Source: Streptomyces sp. NBC_01689 (GTDB lineage Bacteria > Actinomycetota > Actinomycetes > Streptomycetales > Streptomycetaceae). From it: DNA of 64,000 bases. The stretch covers positions 8,618,001 through 8,682,000 of the forward strand of contig NZ_CP109592.1 of NCBI RefSeq assembly GCF_036250675.1, given 5' to 3'. Each line of letters begins with the position of its first letter. The first letter of the stretch is position 1. The notes beneath the pieces are model-generated. The model did not search any database. It was not told the DNA's origin and was given only the letters and a program-made list of their open reading frames with translations. The position numbers and the translations under genes are program-made. Shown here piece by piece: positions 1 to 8,557 of the stretch.

Positions 1-161
1 TCGATCAGGTGGTGGGCGAGACGGTTCGCCGCCGCGTCCAGCTCCGCGTACGTCAGCCTGCGCTCCGCGCCCGTGCCGGGATGGTCGAGGTGGACCAGCG
101 CCTCGCGGTCGGGGACCACGTCGACGACCGACTCGAACAGGTCGGCAAGGTTGTACTCCAC
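1..161 (-). CDS. Acyl-CoA synthetase, N-terminal fragment (gene runs off the left edge)
   Basis: Only the first 53 codons are inside the window. The reading starts at a GTG at 161 behind an AGGAGG ribosome site (165-170). It begins with the line MEYNLADLFESVVD and continues to TYAELDAAANRLAHHL. This opening is typical of AMP-binding acyl-CoA ligases (FadD-like), in which a DLFE segment is followed by the 'LTYAELD..ANRLA' block. These enzymes activate a carboxylic acid as acyl-AMP and then acyl-CoA. The gene is divergent from the enoyl-CoA hydratase at 339, and the shared 177-bp gap holds a palindrome, so both probably belong to one acyl-CoA catabolic module. The substrate cannot be told because the catalytic motifs lie outside the window. 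Confidence 0.8.
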   Translation of the reverse strand, partial: MEYNLADLFESVVDVVPDREALVHLDHPGTGAERRLTYAELDAAANRLAHHLI

Positions 162-258
162 CGCTCCTCCTGACGCCGAACGTCCGGGGCCGCCCCTCGG
201 CTCGACGGTCATCAGAGCAAAGGCCGCCACAACTGGGAAGGGCCCGCGCAGAAGAAAT

Positions 259-273
259 CTGACTGTCTGTCAG
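259..273. promoter_or_regulatory. Palindromic operator candidate between divergent acyl-CoA genes
   Basis: CTGACTGTCTGTCAG is a perfect 5-bp inverted repeat around TGTCT. It sits 66 bp upstream of the hydratase start and 98 bp upstream of the divergent ligase start. The layout resembles TetR-family operators of fatty-acid or acyl-CoA genes (CTGAC-N5-GTCAG). No TetR gene is adjacent within the window, so the regulator would lie to the left or elsewhere. Confidence 0.5.
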
Positions 274-338
274 AAAACCCTTGTACTGACTCGGCGCCTC
301 CTGCAACCTGTTCTCGTTCCTGCGACGGGAGGACGGCA

Positions 339-1139
339 ATGGGTGGGACGGAACACCTCACCGTGCGGCGCGAGGGCGCCACGCTGGTGCTCACGCTCGA
401 CAGGCCCGAGGCCAAGAACGCGCTCTCGCTGCCGATGCTGGTCGGCCTGTACGACGGCTGGACGGAGGCCGACGCGGACGACGCGATCCGGTCCGTCGTG
501 CTCACCGGCGCGGGCGGCGCCTTCTGCGCCGGCATGGACCTCAAGGCGCTGGCCGGACGGGGCATGGAGGGCGAGCGGTACCGGGACCGGATGAAAGCCG
601 ATCCCGATCTGCACTGGAAGGCGATGCTGCGCCACCACCGCCCCCGCAAACCGGTGATCGCCGCCGTCGAGGGACCCTGCGTCGCGGGCGGCACCGAGAT
701 CCTCCAGGGCACCGACATCCGGGTCGCGGCCGAGTCGGCGCTCTTCGGCCTCTTCGAGGTCAGACGCGGACTGTTCCCGATCGGCGGCTCCACCGTCCGG
801 CTCCCCCGCCAGATCCCGCGCACGCACGCCCTGGAAATGCTCCTGACGGGACGCTCGTACTCGGCCGCGGAGGCCGCCGCCATCGGGCTCGTCGGCAGGG
901 TCGTGCCGGACGGAACGGCGCTCGACGCGGCCCTGGAGATCGCCGAACGGGTCAACGCCTGCGGTCCGCTGGCCGTCGAGGCCGTCAAGGCGTCCGTGTA
1001 CGAGACCGCCGGGATGACCGAGACCGAGGGCCTCGCCGCCGAACTCGCCCGAGGCTGGCCCGTCTTCGACACCGCCGACGCCAACGAGGGCTCCCGCGCC
1101 TTCGCCGAGAAGCGCCCGCCCGTCTACCGGCGCGCCTGA
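339..1139 (+). CDS. Enoyl-CoA hydratase/isomerase (crotonase) family protein
   Basis: A 266-residue cytoplasmic protein of normal crotonase length. The oxyanion-hole segment is FCAGMDLKAL (62-71) and the second glycine-rich block is EGPCVAGGTEIL (111-122). Both glutamates of the classical hydratase mechanism appear retained: Glu120 in the AGGTE block and Glu140 in GLFEVRRGLFP. Hydration of an enoyl-CoA is therefore plausible, although crotonases are diverse and the substrate is unknown. The ATG at 339 has GGGAGG six bases upstream. It is the first gene of a rightward run with the DUF35 and two thiolase-like genes (44-bp gap, then abutting and overlapping), divergent from an acyl-CoA ligase. 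This fits a beta-oxidation-like or side-chain degradation pathway. Confidence 0.9.
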   Translation: MGGTEHLTVRREGATLVLTLDRPEAKNALSLPMLVGLYDGWTEADADDAIRSVVLTGAGGAFCAGMDLKALAGRGMEGERYRDRMKADPDLHWKAMLRHHRPRKPVIAAVEGPCVAGGTEILQGTDIRVAAESALFGLFEVRRGLFPIGGSTVRLPRQIPRTHALEMLLTGRSYSAAEAAAIGLVGRVVPDGTALDAALEIAERVNACGPLAVEAVKASVYETAGMTETEGLAAELARGWPVFDTADANEGSRAFAEKRPPVYRRA

Positions 1140-1182
1140 GCCCCCGCCCGGACGCGCCCGACCTTCGAAGGAGACATCCGGG

Positions 1183-2133
1183 ATGCCCGAAGTCCTCAAA
1201 GCCCCCCTCGTCGTCGAGTTCCCCTTCACCCGCTCGCTCGGCCCGGTCCAGAGCGCGTTCCTCACCGGTCTGCGTGAACGGGTGGTCCTCGGCGTCCGGA
1301 CCACCGACGGCAGGACGCTCGTCCCGCCCGTCGAGTACGACCCCGTCACCGCCGACGAACTCCGCGACCTGGTCGAGGTCGCCCCCACCGGCACCGTCAC
1401 CACCTGGGCCTGGAACCACGCGCCGCGCCGGGGCCAGCCCCTCGGCACGCCCTTCGCCTGGGTCCTGGTCAGGTTCGACGGCGCCGACACCGCGCTGCTG
1501 CACGCGCTCGACGCCCCCGGCCCCGATTCCGTCCGCACCGGCATGCGGGTGCGCGTCCGCTGGGCCGGGGAACGGTCCGGAGCCATCACGGACATCGCCT
1601 GCTTCGAACCGTACGACGGCGGCCCCGGGACACCGGCCGGACCCACCGGCCACGACGGCAGCTTCACCGACCCGGTGACCGGCATCGTCGCCCCCGCCCG
1701 CCTCGACTACGTGTACTCACCCGGCCGCGCCCAGAGCGCCCATCTCCAGGCACTCTCCGAGCGGCGCACGGTGGGGGAGCGCTGCCCGTCCTGCCGCAAG
1801 GTGTACGTCCCGCCGCGGGGCGCGTGCCCCACCTGCGGGGTCGCCACCACGGAACAGGTCGAGGTGGGACCGCGTGGCACCGTCACCACGTACTGCATCG
1901 TCAACATCAAGGCCAGGAACCTCGACATCGAAGTGCCGTACGTCTACGCCCACATCGCCCTCGACGGCGCCGACCTCGCGCTGCACGGCCGGATCGGCGG
2001 CATCCCCTACGACCAGGTGCGGATGGGCCTGCGGGTGGAGCCCGTGTGGACCGAGGACGGCCGTCACCCGGACCACTACCGGCCGGCCGGCGAACCCGAC
2101 GCGGAGTACGAGACGTACAAGGAGCTGTTGTAG
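1183..2133 (+). CDS. DUF35 OB-fold protein with zinc ribbon (tandem DUF35)
   Basis: A 316-residue protein that appears to hold two DUF35/OB-fold units. The first (about 1-140) has no cysteine ribbon. The second (about 165-300) carries CPSC (201-204) and CPTC (215-218), a rubredoxin-like zinc ribbon, followed by a beta-rich OB domain. DUF35 proteins form complexes with thiolase-like partners, as ChsH2 does with the aldolase Ltp2 in steroid side-chain degradation, and often help bind the CoA substrate. Here the gene directly abuts a thiolase-like gene (stop TAG at 2131-2133, next ATG at 2134), supporting a complex. The start ATG follows AAGGAG at a spacing of nine. The duplicated arrangement is less usual than a single DUF35 unit. 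Confidence 0.85.
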   Translation: MPEVLKAPLVVEFPFTRSLGPVQSAFLTGLRERVVLGVRTTDGRTLVPPVEYDPVTADELRDLVEVAPTGTVTTWAWNHAPRRGQPLGTPFAWVLVRFDGADTALLHALDAPGPDSVRTGMRVRVRWAGERSGAITDIACFEPYDGGPGTPAGPTGHDGSFTDPVTGIVAPARLDYVYSPGRAQSAHLQALSERRTVGERCPSCRKVYVPPRGACPTCGVATTEQVEVGPRGTVTTYCIVNIKARNLDIEVPYVYAHIALDGADLALHGRIGGIPYDQVRMGLRVEPVWTEDGRHPDHYRPAGEPDAEYETYKELL

Positions 2134-3189
2134 ATGCCGCCCATCAGGGACGTCGCCGTGATCGCCTTCGGGCAGACCGACCACCGGCGCACCAGCGACG
2201 AACTCTCCGAGGTGGAGATGCTCATGCCGGTCCTGCACGAGGTCCTGGACAGCACCGGCCTGAGGACCAGCGACATCGACTTCACCTGCTCCGGTTCGAG
2301 CGACTACCTCGCGGGCCGCGCCTTCTCCTTCACCATGGCCCTCGACGGAGTGGGCGCCTGGCCGCCGATCTCCGAGTCCCACGTCGAGATGGACGGGGCC
2401 TGGGCGCTGTACGAGGCCTGGACGAAGCTCCTGACCGGCGAGGCAGACACCGCCCTCGTCTACGCGTACGGGAAGTCGTCCCCCGGATCGGTCCGCGACG
2501 TCCTGACCCGGCAGCTCGACCCGTACTACGTCGCCCCCCTGTGGCCCGACTCGGTCGCGCTCGCCGCGCTCCAGGCCCGGGCGCTCATCGACGCGGGCGA
2601 CACCGACGAACCCGCGCTCGCCGGTGTCGCCGCCCGCAGCCGCGCCTCGGCCGCCGCCAACTCCCACGCGCAGCTGCGGAGTCCGGTCGGCCAGGGCGAC
2701 TACCTCGTACGCCCCCTGCGGACCGGCGACTGCCCGCCGGTCGGCGACGGTGCCGCCGCGGTGATCCTCGCGGCCGGCGAGCGGGCCCGCGAACTGTGCG
2801 GACGACCCGCCTGGATCCGCGGCATCGACCACCGCATCGAGGCCCACAGCCTGGGCGTCCGCGACCTGACCGACTCCCCGTCCACCCGCCTCGCCGCCGA
2901 ACGGGCCGGGGCCTTCGAACGGCCCGTCGACACCGCCGAACTGCACGCCCCCTTCACCTCGCAGGAGGTCGTCCTGCGCAAGGCCCTCCGGCTCGGGGAC
3001 GACGTGGACGTCAACCCCTCCGGCGGGGCGCTCGCGGCCAACCCGGTCATGGTCGCCGGACTCGTCCGCATCGGCGAGGCCGCCGCGCGCATCCACCGGG
3101 GCGCCTCCGACCGGGCCCTGGCCCACGCCACCTCGGGACCCTGCCTCCAACAGAACCTGGTCGCCGTACTCGAAGGGGATCCGCGATGA
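2134..3189 (+). CDS. Thiolase-like protein (acetyl-CoA acetyltransferase superfamily, atypical active site)
   Basis: A 351-residue thiolase-fold protein, beginning IRDVAVIAFGQTDH and ending with the C-terminal ATSGPCLQQN segment. Where thiolases carry the nucleophilic Cys (roughly 85-95) the sequence reads EMDGAWALYEA with no Cys. Where they normally have HPxGxxG it reads NPVMVAG after NPSGGALAA. The protein is therefore probably not a classical thiolase. Lipid-transfer-protein-type thiolases that act as retro-aldolases with a DUF35 partner are a better guess. Its start abuts the DUF35 stop, and its own stop overlaps the next thiolase-like start by ATGA, so the three proteins are likely co-translated. 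The missing residues need a proper alignment to confirm. Confidence 0.85.
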   Translation: MPPIRDVAVIAFGQTDHRRTSDELSEVEMLMPVLHEVLDSTGLRTSDIDFTCSGSSDYLAGRAFSFTMALDGVGAWPPISESHVEMDGAWALYEAWTKLLTGEADTALVYAYGKSSPGSVRDVLTRQLDPYYVAPLWPDSVALAALQARALIDAGDTDEPALAGVAARSRASAAANSHAQLRSPVGQGDYLVRPLRTGDCPPVGDGAAAVILAAGERARELCGRPAWIRGIDHRIEAHSLGVRDLTDSPSTRLAAERAGAFERPVDTAELHAPFTSQEVVLRKALRLGDDVDVNPSGGALAANPVMVAGLVRIGEAAARIHRGASDRALAHATSGPCLQQNLVAVLEGDPR

Positions 3190-4352
3190 GCAAGGAACCC
3201 GTGGCCGTCGTCGGCGTCGGCCAGACCAAGCACGTGGCGGCGCGGCGGGACGTGTCGATCGCCGGGCTGGTCCGCGAGGCGGCCCTGCGCGCCCTCACGG
3301 ACGCCGAACTGACCTGGGCCGACATCGACGCCGTCGTCATCGGCAAGGCGCCGGACTTCTTCGAGGGCGTCATGATGCCCGAGCTGTACCTCGCCGACGC
3401 GCTCGGCGCCGTCGGCAAGCCGATGCTCCGCGTGCACACCGCCGGCTCCGTCGGCGGCTCGACCGCGCTGGTCGCCACCCAGCTCGTCGCGGGCCGCGTC
3501 CACGGGACCGTCCTGACCCTGGCCTTCGAGAAGCAGTCCGAGTCGAACGCCATGTGGGGGCTGTCCCTGCCGATCCCCTTCCAGCAGCCGCTGCTGGCCG
3601 GGGCGGGCGGCTTCTTCGCGCCGCACGTCCGCGCGTACATGCGGCGCACCGGCGCGCCCGACACCGTCGGCTCCCTCGTCGCGTACAAGGACCGCCGCAA
3701 CGCGCTCAAGAACCCCTACGCGCACCTCCACGAGCACGACATCACCCTGGAGAAGGTCCAGGCCTCCCCGATGCTCTGGGACCCGATCCGCTACTCGGAG
3801 ACCTGCCCCTCCTCGGACGGCGCCTGCGCCATGGTCCTCACCGACCGTGCGGGCGCGGCCCGTTCACCCCGTCCGCCCGCGTGGGTGCACGGCGGGGCGA
3901 TGCGCAGCGAGCCCACCCTGTTCGCCGGCAAGGACTGCGTGTCACCGCGCGCCGGCAAGGACTGCGCGGCCGACGTCTACCGGCAGGCGGGCATCGCGGA
4001 CCCGCGCCGCGACATCGACGCCGTGGAGATGTACGTACCGTTCTCCTGGTACGAACCCATGTGGCTGGAGAACCTCGGCTTCGCCGACGAGGGCGAGGGC
4101 TGGAAACTCACGGAGTCCGGGGTGACCGAACTCGACGGGGACCTGCCCGTCAACATGTCGGGCGGCGTGCTCTCCACCAATCCGATCGGCGCCTCCGGGA
4201 TGATCCGCTTCGCGGAAGCGGCGCTGCAGGTGCGCGGCCTCGCGGGAGAACACCAGGTGGAAGGGGCTCGCAGGGCGCTGGGACACGCCTACGGGGGCGG
4301 TTCCCAGTTCTTCGCGATGTGGCTGGTCGGGGCCGAGCCGCCCAGCTCCTGA
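3186..4352 (+). CDS. Second thiolase-like protein (lipid-transfer-protein type)
   Basis: A 388-residue thiolase-fold protein starting at the ATG of the ATGA overlap (3186-3189). It begins EPVAVVGVGQTKH. The nucleophile region reads HTAGSVGGSTAL, so Ser/Gly stands where Cys is usual. The C-terminal NMSGGVLSTNPIGASG has Asn in place of the His of HPxGATG. The ending HAYGGGSQFFAMW also lacks the second Cys. The paired thiolase-like proteins plus DUF35 protein suggest a heteromeric C-C bond-cleaving or forming enzyme acting on acyl-CoA, as in the Ltp-ChsH2 aldolases. The function is inferred from family and neighbours. It is the last gene of the run; a DUF397 gene follows after 83 bp. Confidence 0.85.
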   Translation: MSKEPVAVVGVGQTKHVAARRDVSIAGLVREAALRALTDAELTWADIDAVVIGKAPDFFEGVMMPELYLADALGAVGKPMLRVHTAGSVGGSTALVATQLVAGRVHGTVLTLAFEKQSESNAMWGLSLPIPFQQPLLAGAGGFFAPHVRAYMRRTGAPDTVGSLVAYKDRRNALKNPYAHLHEHDITLEKVQASPMLWDPIRYSETCPSSDGACAMVLTDRAGAARSPRPPAWVHGGAMRSEPTLFAGKDCVSPRAGKDCAADVYRQAGIADPRRDIDAVEMYVPFSWYEPMWLENLGFADEGEGWKLTESGVTELDGDLPVNMSGGVLSTNPIGASGMIRFAEAALQVRGLAGEHQVEGARRALGHAYGGGSQFFAMWLVGAEPPSS

Positions 4353-4435
4353 AACCGTCCCCCTCACGTGGCCTGTCCGCCACCCGCACCGATCGCTAGG
4401 CTGGCGGCGGACGACGAACCGGGAGGAGCACGGAC

Positions 4436-4678
4436 GTGGCCGAGAGCACCATCGAGCAACACCCGCTCGCGGGCTGGGACAAGCCTGAGCTGGACCTGAG
4501 CAAGGCAGACTGGCAGTCCAGCAGCCGAGGGCGAGGTGACGTCCAGATCGCCTTTGTCGAGGGCTTCATCGCGATGCGCAACAGCGGCCGCGCCGAGAGC
4601 CCTTCCCTGATCTTCACCCCCGCCGAGTGGGGCGCGTTCGTGTCGGGAGCCCGCGAGGGCGAGTTCGACCTGACCTGA
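4436..4678 (+). CDS. Orphan DUF397 domain protein
   Basis: An 80-residue acidic protein with the DUF397 pattern: W-x-SSRG near residues 22-26, VQIAFVEGFIAMRNS in the middle and LIFTPAEWGAFVSGAREGEFD at the end. It starts at a GTG behind GGGAGGAG. DUF397 proteins are small Streptomyces proteins usually encoded next to an XRE regulator of the WhiJ type and thought to modulate it. Here no XRE gene is adjacent, unlike the second DUF397 gene in this window (47953-48249), so its partner would be encoded elsewhere. The domain match is clear; the role is not known. Confidence 0.8.
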   Translation: MAESTIEQHPLAGWDKPELDLSKADWQSSSRGRGDVQIAFVEGFIAMRNSGRAESPSLIFTPAEWGAFVSGAREGEFDLT

Positions 4679-4702
4679 ACCGGCGCCGCGCACGAGGCGA
4701 CC

Positions 4703-4721
4703 GGTCACGCGAGCGGTGACC
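4703..4721. terminator. Short hairpin after the DUF397 gene
   Basis: GGTCAC and GTGACC form a 6-bp perfect inverted repeat with a 7-base loop, 24 bp after the DUF397 stop. It may be a weak terminator or a small operator. The rest of the 4679-5075 gap (about 400 bp) shows no convincing gene and no clear -35/-10 pair for the LuxR gene. Confidence 0.3.
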
Positions 4722-5075
4722 CCGTCCCCGGGCCGGTGCCCGAACCGCACCGGACCCGCGGGACGACCGCGGCCCGCGCCCCCGGCCGAGAACGGGTGCC
4801 ACCGGCGAACGGCCCTTCCCCACAAGGCCCTTCGGTCGGGAGCACCCGAGACGGGAGAGACGCGCTCCGGCGTGCCGGAACGGTGCGCGCGGCCCCGTCA
4901 CGCCCGACGGCACGCGAAATCCGCGCCCGCCGTACGGGATCGACCGAAAGATCCGCTTGTCAGCGTCCGGAAGGGCTCCCCGGAAGGCGCTGTCGGCGTA
5001 CCCTGAGGTGCCTGGAGGTCACGGTGCGCACCCGCTCCCCGCGCGGGACGCACCACCGTGACCAGGGGGTGGAGG

Positions 5076-7967
5076 ATGGGACAGCGCAGCGTACGCAGCA
5101 GAAGGACTCTCTTCGAACGGGAGAGTGAACTCGCCGCTGTCGAGGAGGCGTTGAGCGAGCTCACCGGGCTGCGCACGGACGGGTCCGAGGCACCCGAGCG
5201 GCCCCGCGGCGCGCTCCTCGCCTTCGCCGGGCGGGCCGGGATCGGCAAGACGACCCTCCTCGGCGAGGTGCGACGGCGCTCCGCCGCCAAGGGCTGCACC
5301 GTCCTGTCGGCTCGCGGCGGCGAACAGGAGCAGCGTGTCGCCTTCCACGTCGCCCGTCAGCTCCTGCAACCGCATCTCGCCGGGTTCTCGGAGGCCGAAC
5401 TGCGCGCTTCGCTCGGGAGTTGGTACGCCATCGTCGGCCCCGCGCTCGGCCTGTGCGCGGCCTCCGAGGGAGCCCCGCCCGACCAGCAGGGACTGCGGGC
5501 CGGCCTCGACTGGGTCCTCACCCACCTCGCCGTCCAGCGCGCCCCGATGGTCCTCGTCCTCGACGACGCGCACTGGGCCGACCCCGAGTCGCTGAGCTGG
5601 CTGGCCGCCTTCGCGCCACGCGCCGAGGAACTCCCGCTGCTGCTCGTCGTCGGCTACCGGCCCGACGAACTCCCCGACCACGCCGAGTCGTTCAGGGTCC
5701 TGCCCGGGCGCGCGGGCCAGCGACCCGTCGATCTCGAACCGCTCAGCGCCGCCGCCGTCGCCCGACTGGTCCGCGAGGACCTCGGCGCCCAGGCCGACGA
5801 CGCCTTCTGCCGGGAGTGCTGGGCGGTCACGGCGGGCAACCCCTTCGAAGCCGTCGAACTGACCGCGAAGGTGCGCGACCGCGGACTGGTCCCGACCGAG
5901 GCCGGCGCGCACCTGCTGCGCGATCTCGCCGCCGCCGTCAAGGGCAGCGGCCTGATCACCCGCCTCGAACGCCTGGGCACCTCCGCCGTCCGCTTCGCTT
6001 GGGCCTGCGCCGTGCTCGGCACGGAGATCTCCCCGACCCTCGCCGCGGCCGTCGCCGGACTCGGCTCCGAGGAGGCCGCCGACGCCGCGGACGCCCTGCG
6101 CGGCGCCCGTATCCTCACCGGCGCCGACACCCTCGAATTCGTCCACCCGCTGGTCGCCACCGCCGTCTACCGCGCCATCCCCGGTGGCGTCCGCGTGGCC
6201 CTGCACGGCCAGGCCGCGTGGTGCGTGATCAACGAGGGCCTCGGCCCCTCCGCCGCGGCCCGCCACCTCATGGAGAGCCATCCGGACGGCGACGTCTGGG
6301 TCGTCCAGCAACTGCGCGCCGCCGCCCGCGAGACCCAGCGGGCCGGCGCCCCCGACGCGGCCCGCCGCTACCTCGCCCGCGCCCTGCGCGAACCGCCGCC
6401 CTTCGAGGAGCGCGCCGCCGTCCTGTACGAGCTGGGCTGCGCCTCGCTGCTCACCGAACCGGCGACCACCGTCAACCACCTCAGGGCCGCCCTCGAAGAA
6501 CCCATCACCGACCCCGAGCTGCGCCACAGCATCGTCATCCGGCTCTCCCAGGTCCTCGCCCACAGCGACCGGCTCGCCGAGGCCTCCGAGGCGCTCGCCC
6601 GGGAGAGCCGGATGACCGGGGACGCCCGGGTACGGCTGCGCATGCAGTCCGAGCAGTTCATGTGGGACGCCTTCCGGGCCGACGAACCCGACTCGCCCGC
6701 CCGCTCGCGCCGGCTGGCCCGACTCGCCGACCGGCTGACCGGCCGCGACCTCACCGAGCGCTATGTCATCGGCCTGCGCGCCTGGGACGCCACCCTGCGC
6801 GGTGAACCCGCCCCCGTCGCGCTGGAGCACGCCGAGCGCGCGCTGGCGGGCGGCCTGGGCTGGGCCGAGGCCGACCGCGGCTTCGAAGTGCCCATCCTGG
6901 TCGCCCTCACCTTCATGTACGCGGACCGTCCGGGCCGCACCGAGGAACTGTTCGCCGCCGGCATCGCCGACTTCGAGAGCCAGGGCTGGCACGGCGCGCA
7001 CCTCTCCTTCGGCTACACGATCCTCGCGTACGTCCGCTACCGCCGCGGCCGGCTGGCCGAGGCCGAGGACTTCGTCCGCGCCGGCCTCCGGCTCGCCGAG
7101 CGGGTCGGACCGGGCACCCCCGTCCACTGGTACGCCGTCGCCACCCTCGTCGAGATCCTGCTGGCCCGCGGCCGGGTCGACGAGGCGGCCCGGACCGCCG
7201 AGGAGTACGCGTTCGGGGCACCCTTCCCCGCCGCCGTCACCTTCCCCGACGCCCAGATCGTGTACGGACAACTGCTCCTCGCCCGCGGCCTCACCAAAGA
7301 CGCGGCCACCGAGCTGGCGGCGGCCGGCCGCCGCCTCGACCCCCGCGGCATCCGCAACCCCTCCTGGTGCCCGTGGCAGCTCCACCTCGCCCGCGCCGAG
7401 AGCCACGACGCCCCGGAACGCGCCGTCGCCACCGCCCTCGAAGCGGTGCAGCGCGCCCGCCAGTACGGTGCTCCCTCGGCCGTCGGCCAGGCACTGCGGG
7501 CCGCCGCCGAGGTCTCCTCGGGCTCGACCCGCGTCAAACTGCTCGAGGAGTCCGTCAGCCACCTGGAGCGCTCCCCGGCCGCGTACGAACTCGCCTGCGC
7601 GCTGGTCGCCCTCGGGACCGAGCTGCGCCGTTCGGGCCGCCCCAAGGAAGCCGCCGAACACCTCTACCGGGGGCTCGACGCGGCCGTGCAGTGCGCCGCC
7701 GACGGGCTGGTCGAAGAGGCCCGCGACGAGCTGGCGGCGGCCGGACTGCGCCCGCGCCGGCTGCACAGCACCGAGACCGACACCCTCACGGCCCGGGAAC
7801 GCGCCGCCGCCGTGCTCACCGCCCGGGGCGGGACCACCGGGCAGGTCGCCGAGGAGCTGGACATGGACGAGCAGGCCGTCGTCCGGCTGCTCTCGGCGGT
7901 CTACCGGAAGGTCGGCACGGACCGTGCGGGACTGGCGGCGGCGCTGGGCGAACAGGCGAACGCGTAG
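5076..7967 (+). CDS. Large AAA-ATPase regulator of the LuxR/LAL type with a degenerate HTH
   Basis: About 963 residues. Walker A is AGRAGIGKTT (about 51-60) and Walker B is MVLVLDDAHWAD. A long alpha-helical TPR-like region follows, and the C-terminal 60 residues resemble a LuxR helix-turn-helix (LTARERAAAVL ... VYRKVGTDRAGL). The recognition part is poor compared with usual LuxR domains (EELDMDEQAVVRLLSAVYRK), so DNA binding is uncertain. I chose the ATG at 5076 because AGGGGG lies six bases before it; an in-frame GTG at 5058 is possible but has no ribosome site. Such proteins couple ATP or ligand sensing to transcription, often of antibiotic or sugar genes. Nothing next door indicates a target. 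Confidence 0.85.
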   Translation: MGQRSVRSRRTLFERESELAAVEEALSELTGLRTDGSEAPERPRGALLAFAGRAGIGKTTLLGEVRRRSAAKGCTVLSARGGEQEQRVAFHVARQLLQPHLAGFSEAELRASLGSWYAIVGPALGLCAASEGAPPDQQGLRAGLDWVLTHLAVQRAPMVLVLDDAHWADPESLSWLAAFAPRAEELPLLLVVGYRPDELPDHAESFRVLPGRAGQRPVDLEPLSAAAVARLVREDLGAQADDAFCRECWAVTAGNPFEAVELTAKVRDRGLVPTEAGAHLLRDLAAAVKGSGLITRLERLGTSAVRFAWACAVLGTEISPTLAAAVAGLGSEEAADAADALRGARILTGADTLEFVHPLVATAVYRAIPGGVRVALHGQAAWCVINEGLGPSAAARHLMESHPDGDVWVVQQLRAAARETQRAGAPDAARRYLARALREPPPFEERAAVLYELGCASLLTEPATTVNHLRAALEEPITDPELRHSIVIRLSQVLAHSDRLAEASEALARESRMTGDARVRLRMQSEQFMWDAFRADEPDSPARSRRLARLADRLTGRDLTERYVIGLRAWDATLRGEPAPVALEHAERALAGGLGWAEADRGFEVPILVALTFMYADRPGRTEELFAAGIADFESQGWHGAHLSFGYTILAYVRYRRGRLAEAEDFVRAGLRLAERVGPGTPVHWYAVATLVEILLARGRVDEAARTAEEYAFGAPFPAAVTFPDAQIVYGQLLLARGLTKDAATELAAAGRRLDPRGIRNPSWCPWQLHLARAESHDAPERAVATALEAVQRARQYGAPSAVGQALRAAAEVSSGSTRVKLLEESVSHLERSPAAYELACALVALGTELRRSGRPKEAAEHLYRGLDAAVQCAADGLVEEARDELAAAGLRPRRLHSTETDTLTARERAAAVLTARGGTTGQVAEELDMDEQAVVRLLSAVYRKVGTDRAGLAAALGEQANA

Positions 7968-8013
7968 CCCCGCGCGCGCGGCGCCCCGGGGACCCGGCAG
8001 GCGGCCGGACACG

Positions 8014-8019
8014 TACCAT
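8014..8019 (+). promoter_or_regulatory. -10 box giving a probable leaderless transcript
   Basis: TACCAT fits TANNNT and lies six bases before the ATG at 8026. There is no ribosome site between them, so transcription probably starts at or next to the ATG, as in many leaderless Streptomyces genes. Confidence 0.4.
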
Positions 8020-8025
8020 TGCGGC

Positions 8026-8523
8026 ATGTCCTTCCTCCGCCGCCGCAGCGCCACGCCCGCCGGTCCCGACTTCGACGTCCTGGCCATGGACCCGGGCGAC
8101 TGGCCGGGCAATCTCGGCGCGGGCCTGCTGCCCGCTCCCGACGGCAGCTGCCAGGGTGTCTTCCTGCGCTACGACCTCTTCGGCGGGCGCGGCCCGGCGA
8201 TGATCATCGGCAATCTGCCCGAGGGTTCGCCGGCCCGGGAGGTCCAGGAGGGAGAGATCCCGTTCGAGGTCGCCCAGCTGCTGCTGGCGCTGGAGAACGA
8301 CGAGGAGGTCACCGTCACCGGGATCGAGGACATGCCGGTGATGCAGGGTGACAACCTCCTCATCGTGCGCCGTCTCAAGCTCTCCGAGACCCGGATCTCC
8401 TGCGTGCAGTTCGACCGCAGCGACAACGTGCTGGTGACCATCGCCGCCTGGGACCGCCCGATCACCGACGACCTCTACGCGCTGCTCAAGCCCCTGCCGC
8501 CGGAGCTCTTCCAGCAGGGCTGA
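8026..8523 (+). CDS. Conserved hypothetical cytoplasmic protein
   Basis: A 165-residue acidic protein beginning MSFLRRRSATPAGPDFDVLA. It has no signal peptide or membrane segment. It contains an acidic middle (LLALENDEEVTVTGIEDMPV) followed by a beta-rich end that closes with LLKPLPPELFQQG. Codon bias is fully typical of the chromosome, so the gene is real. I do not recognise the family. It follows the LuxR-like regulator by 58 bp but probably has its own leaderless promoter. It converges on the flavin oxidoreductase gene at 8558. Confidence 0.75.
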   Translation: MSFLRRRSATPAGPDFDVLAMDPGDWPGNLGAGLLPAPDGSCQGVFLRYDLFGGRGPAMIIGNLPEGSPAREVQEGEIPFEVAQLLLALENDEEVTVTGIEDMPVMQGDNLLIVRRLKLSETRISCVQFDRSDNVLVTIAAWDRPITDDLYALLKPLPPELFQQG

Positions 8524-8526
8524 GCC

Positions 8527-8543
8527 ACCGCCCCTCCGGCGGT
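8527..8543. terminator. Small hairpin between convergent genes
   Basis: ACCGCC and GGCGGT form a 6-bp perfect stem with a 5-base loop, inside the 34-bp gap between the hypothetical gene (rightward) and the flavin oxidoreductase gene (leftward). It could act as a bidirectional terminator. Confidence 0.4.
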
Positions 8544-8557
8544 TCCGGCCGTCGCGA

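Noticed and set aside
4177..4183. SigK-type motif inside the second thiolase-like gene
   Set aside because: Only the first half matches and it lies in coding sequence.
5019..8111. Thousand-codon open frame opposite the LuxR-type gene
   Set aside because: Gly/Arg-rich shadow of the real gene, with no domain match.
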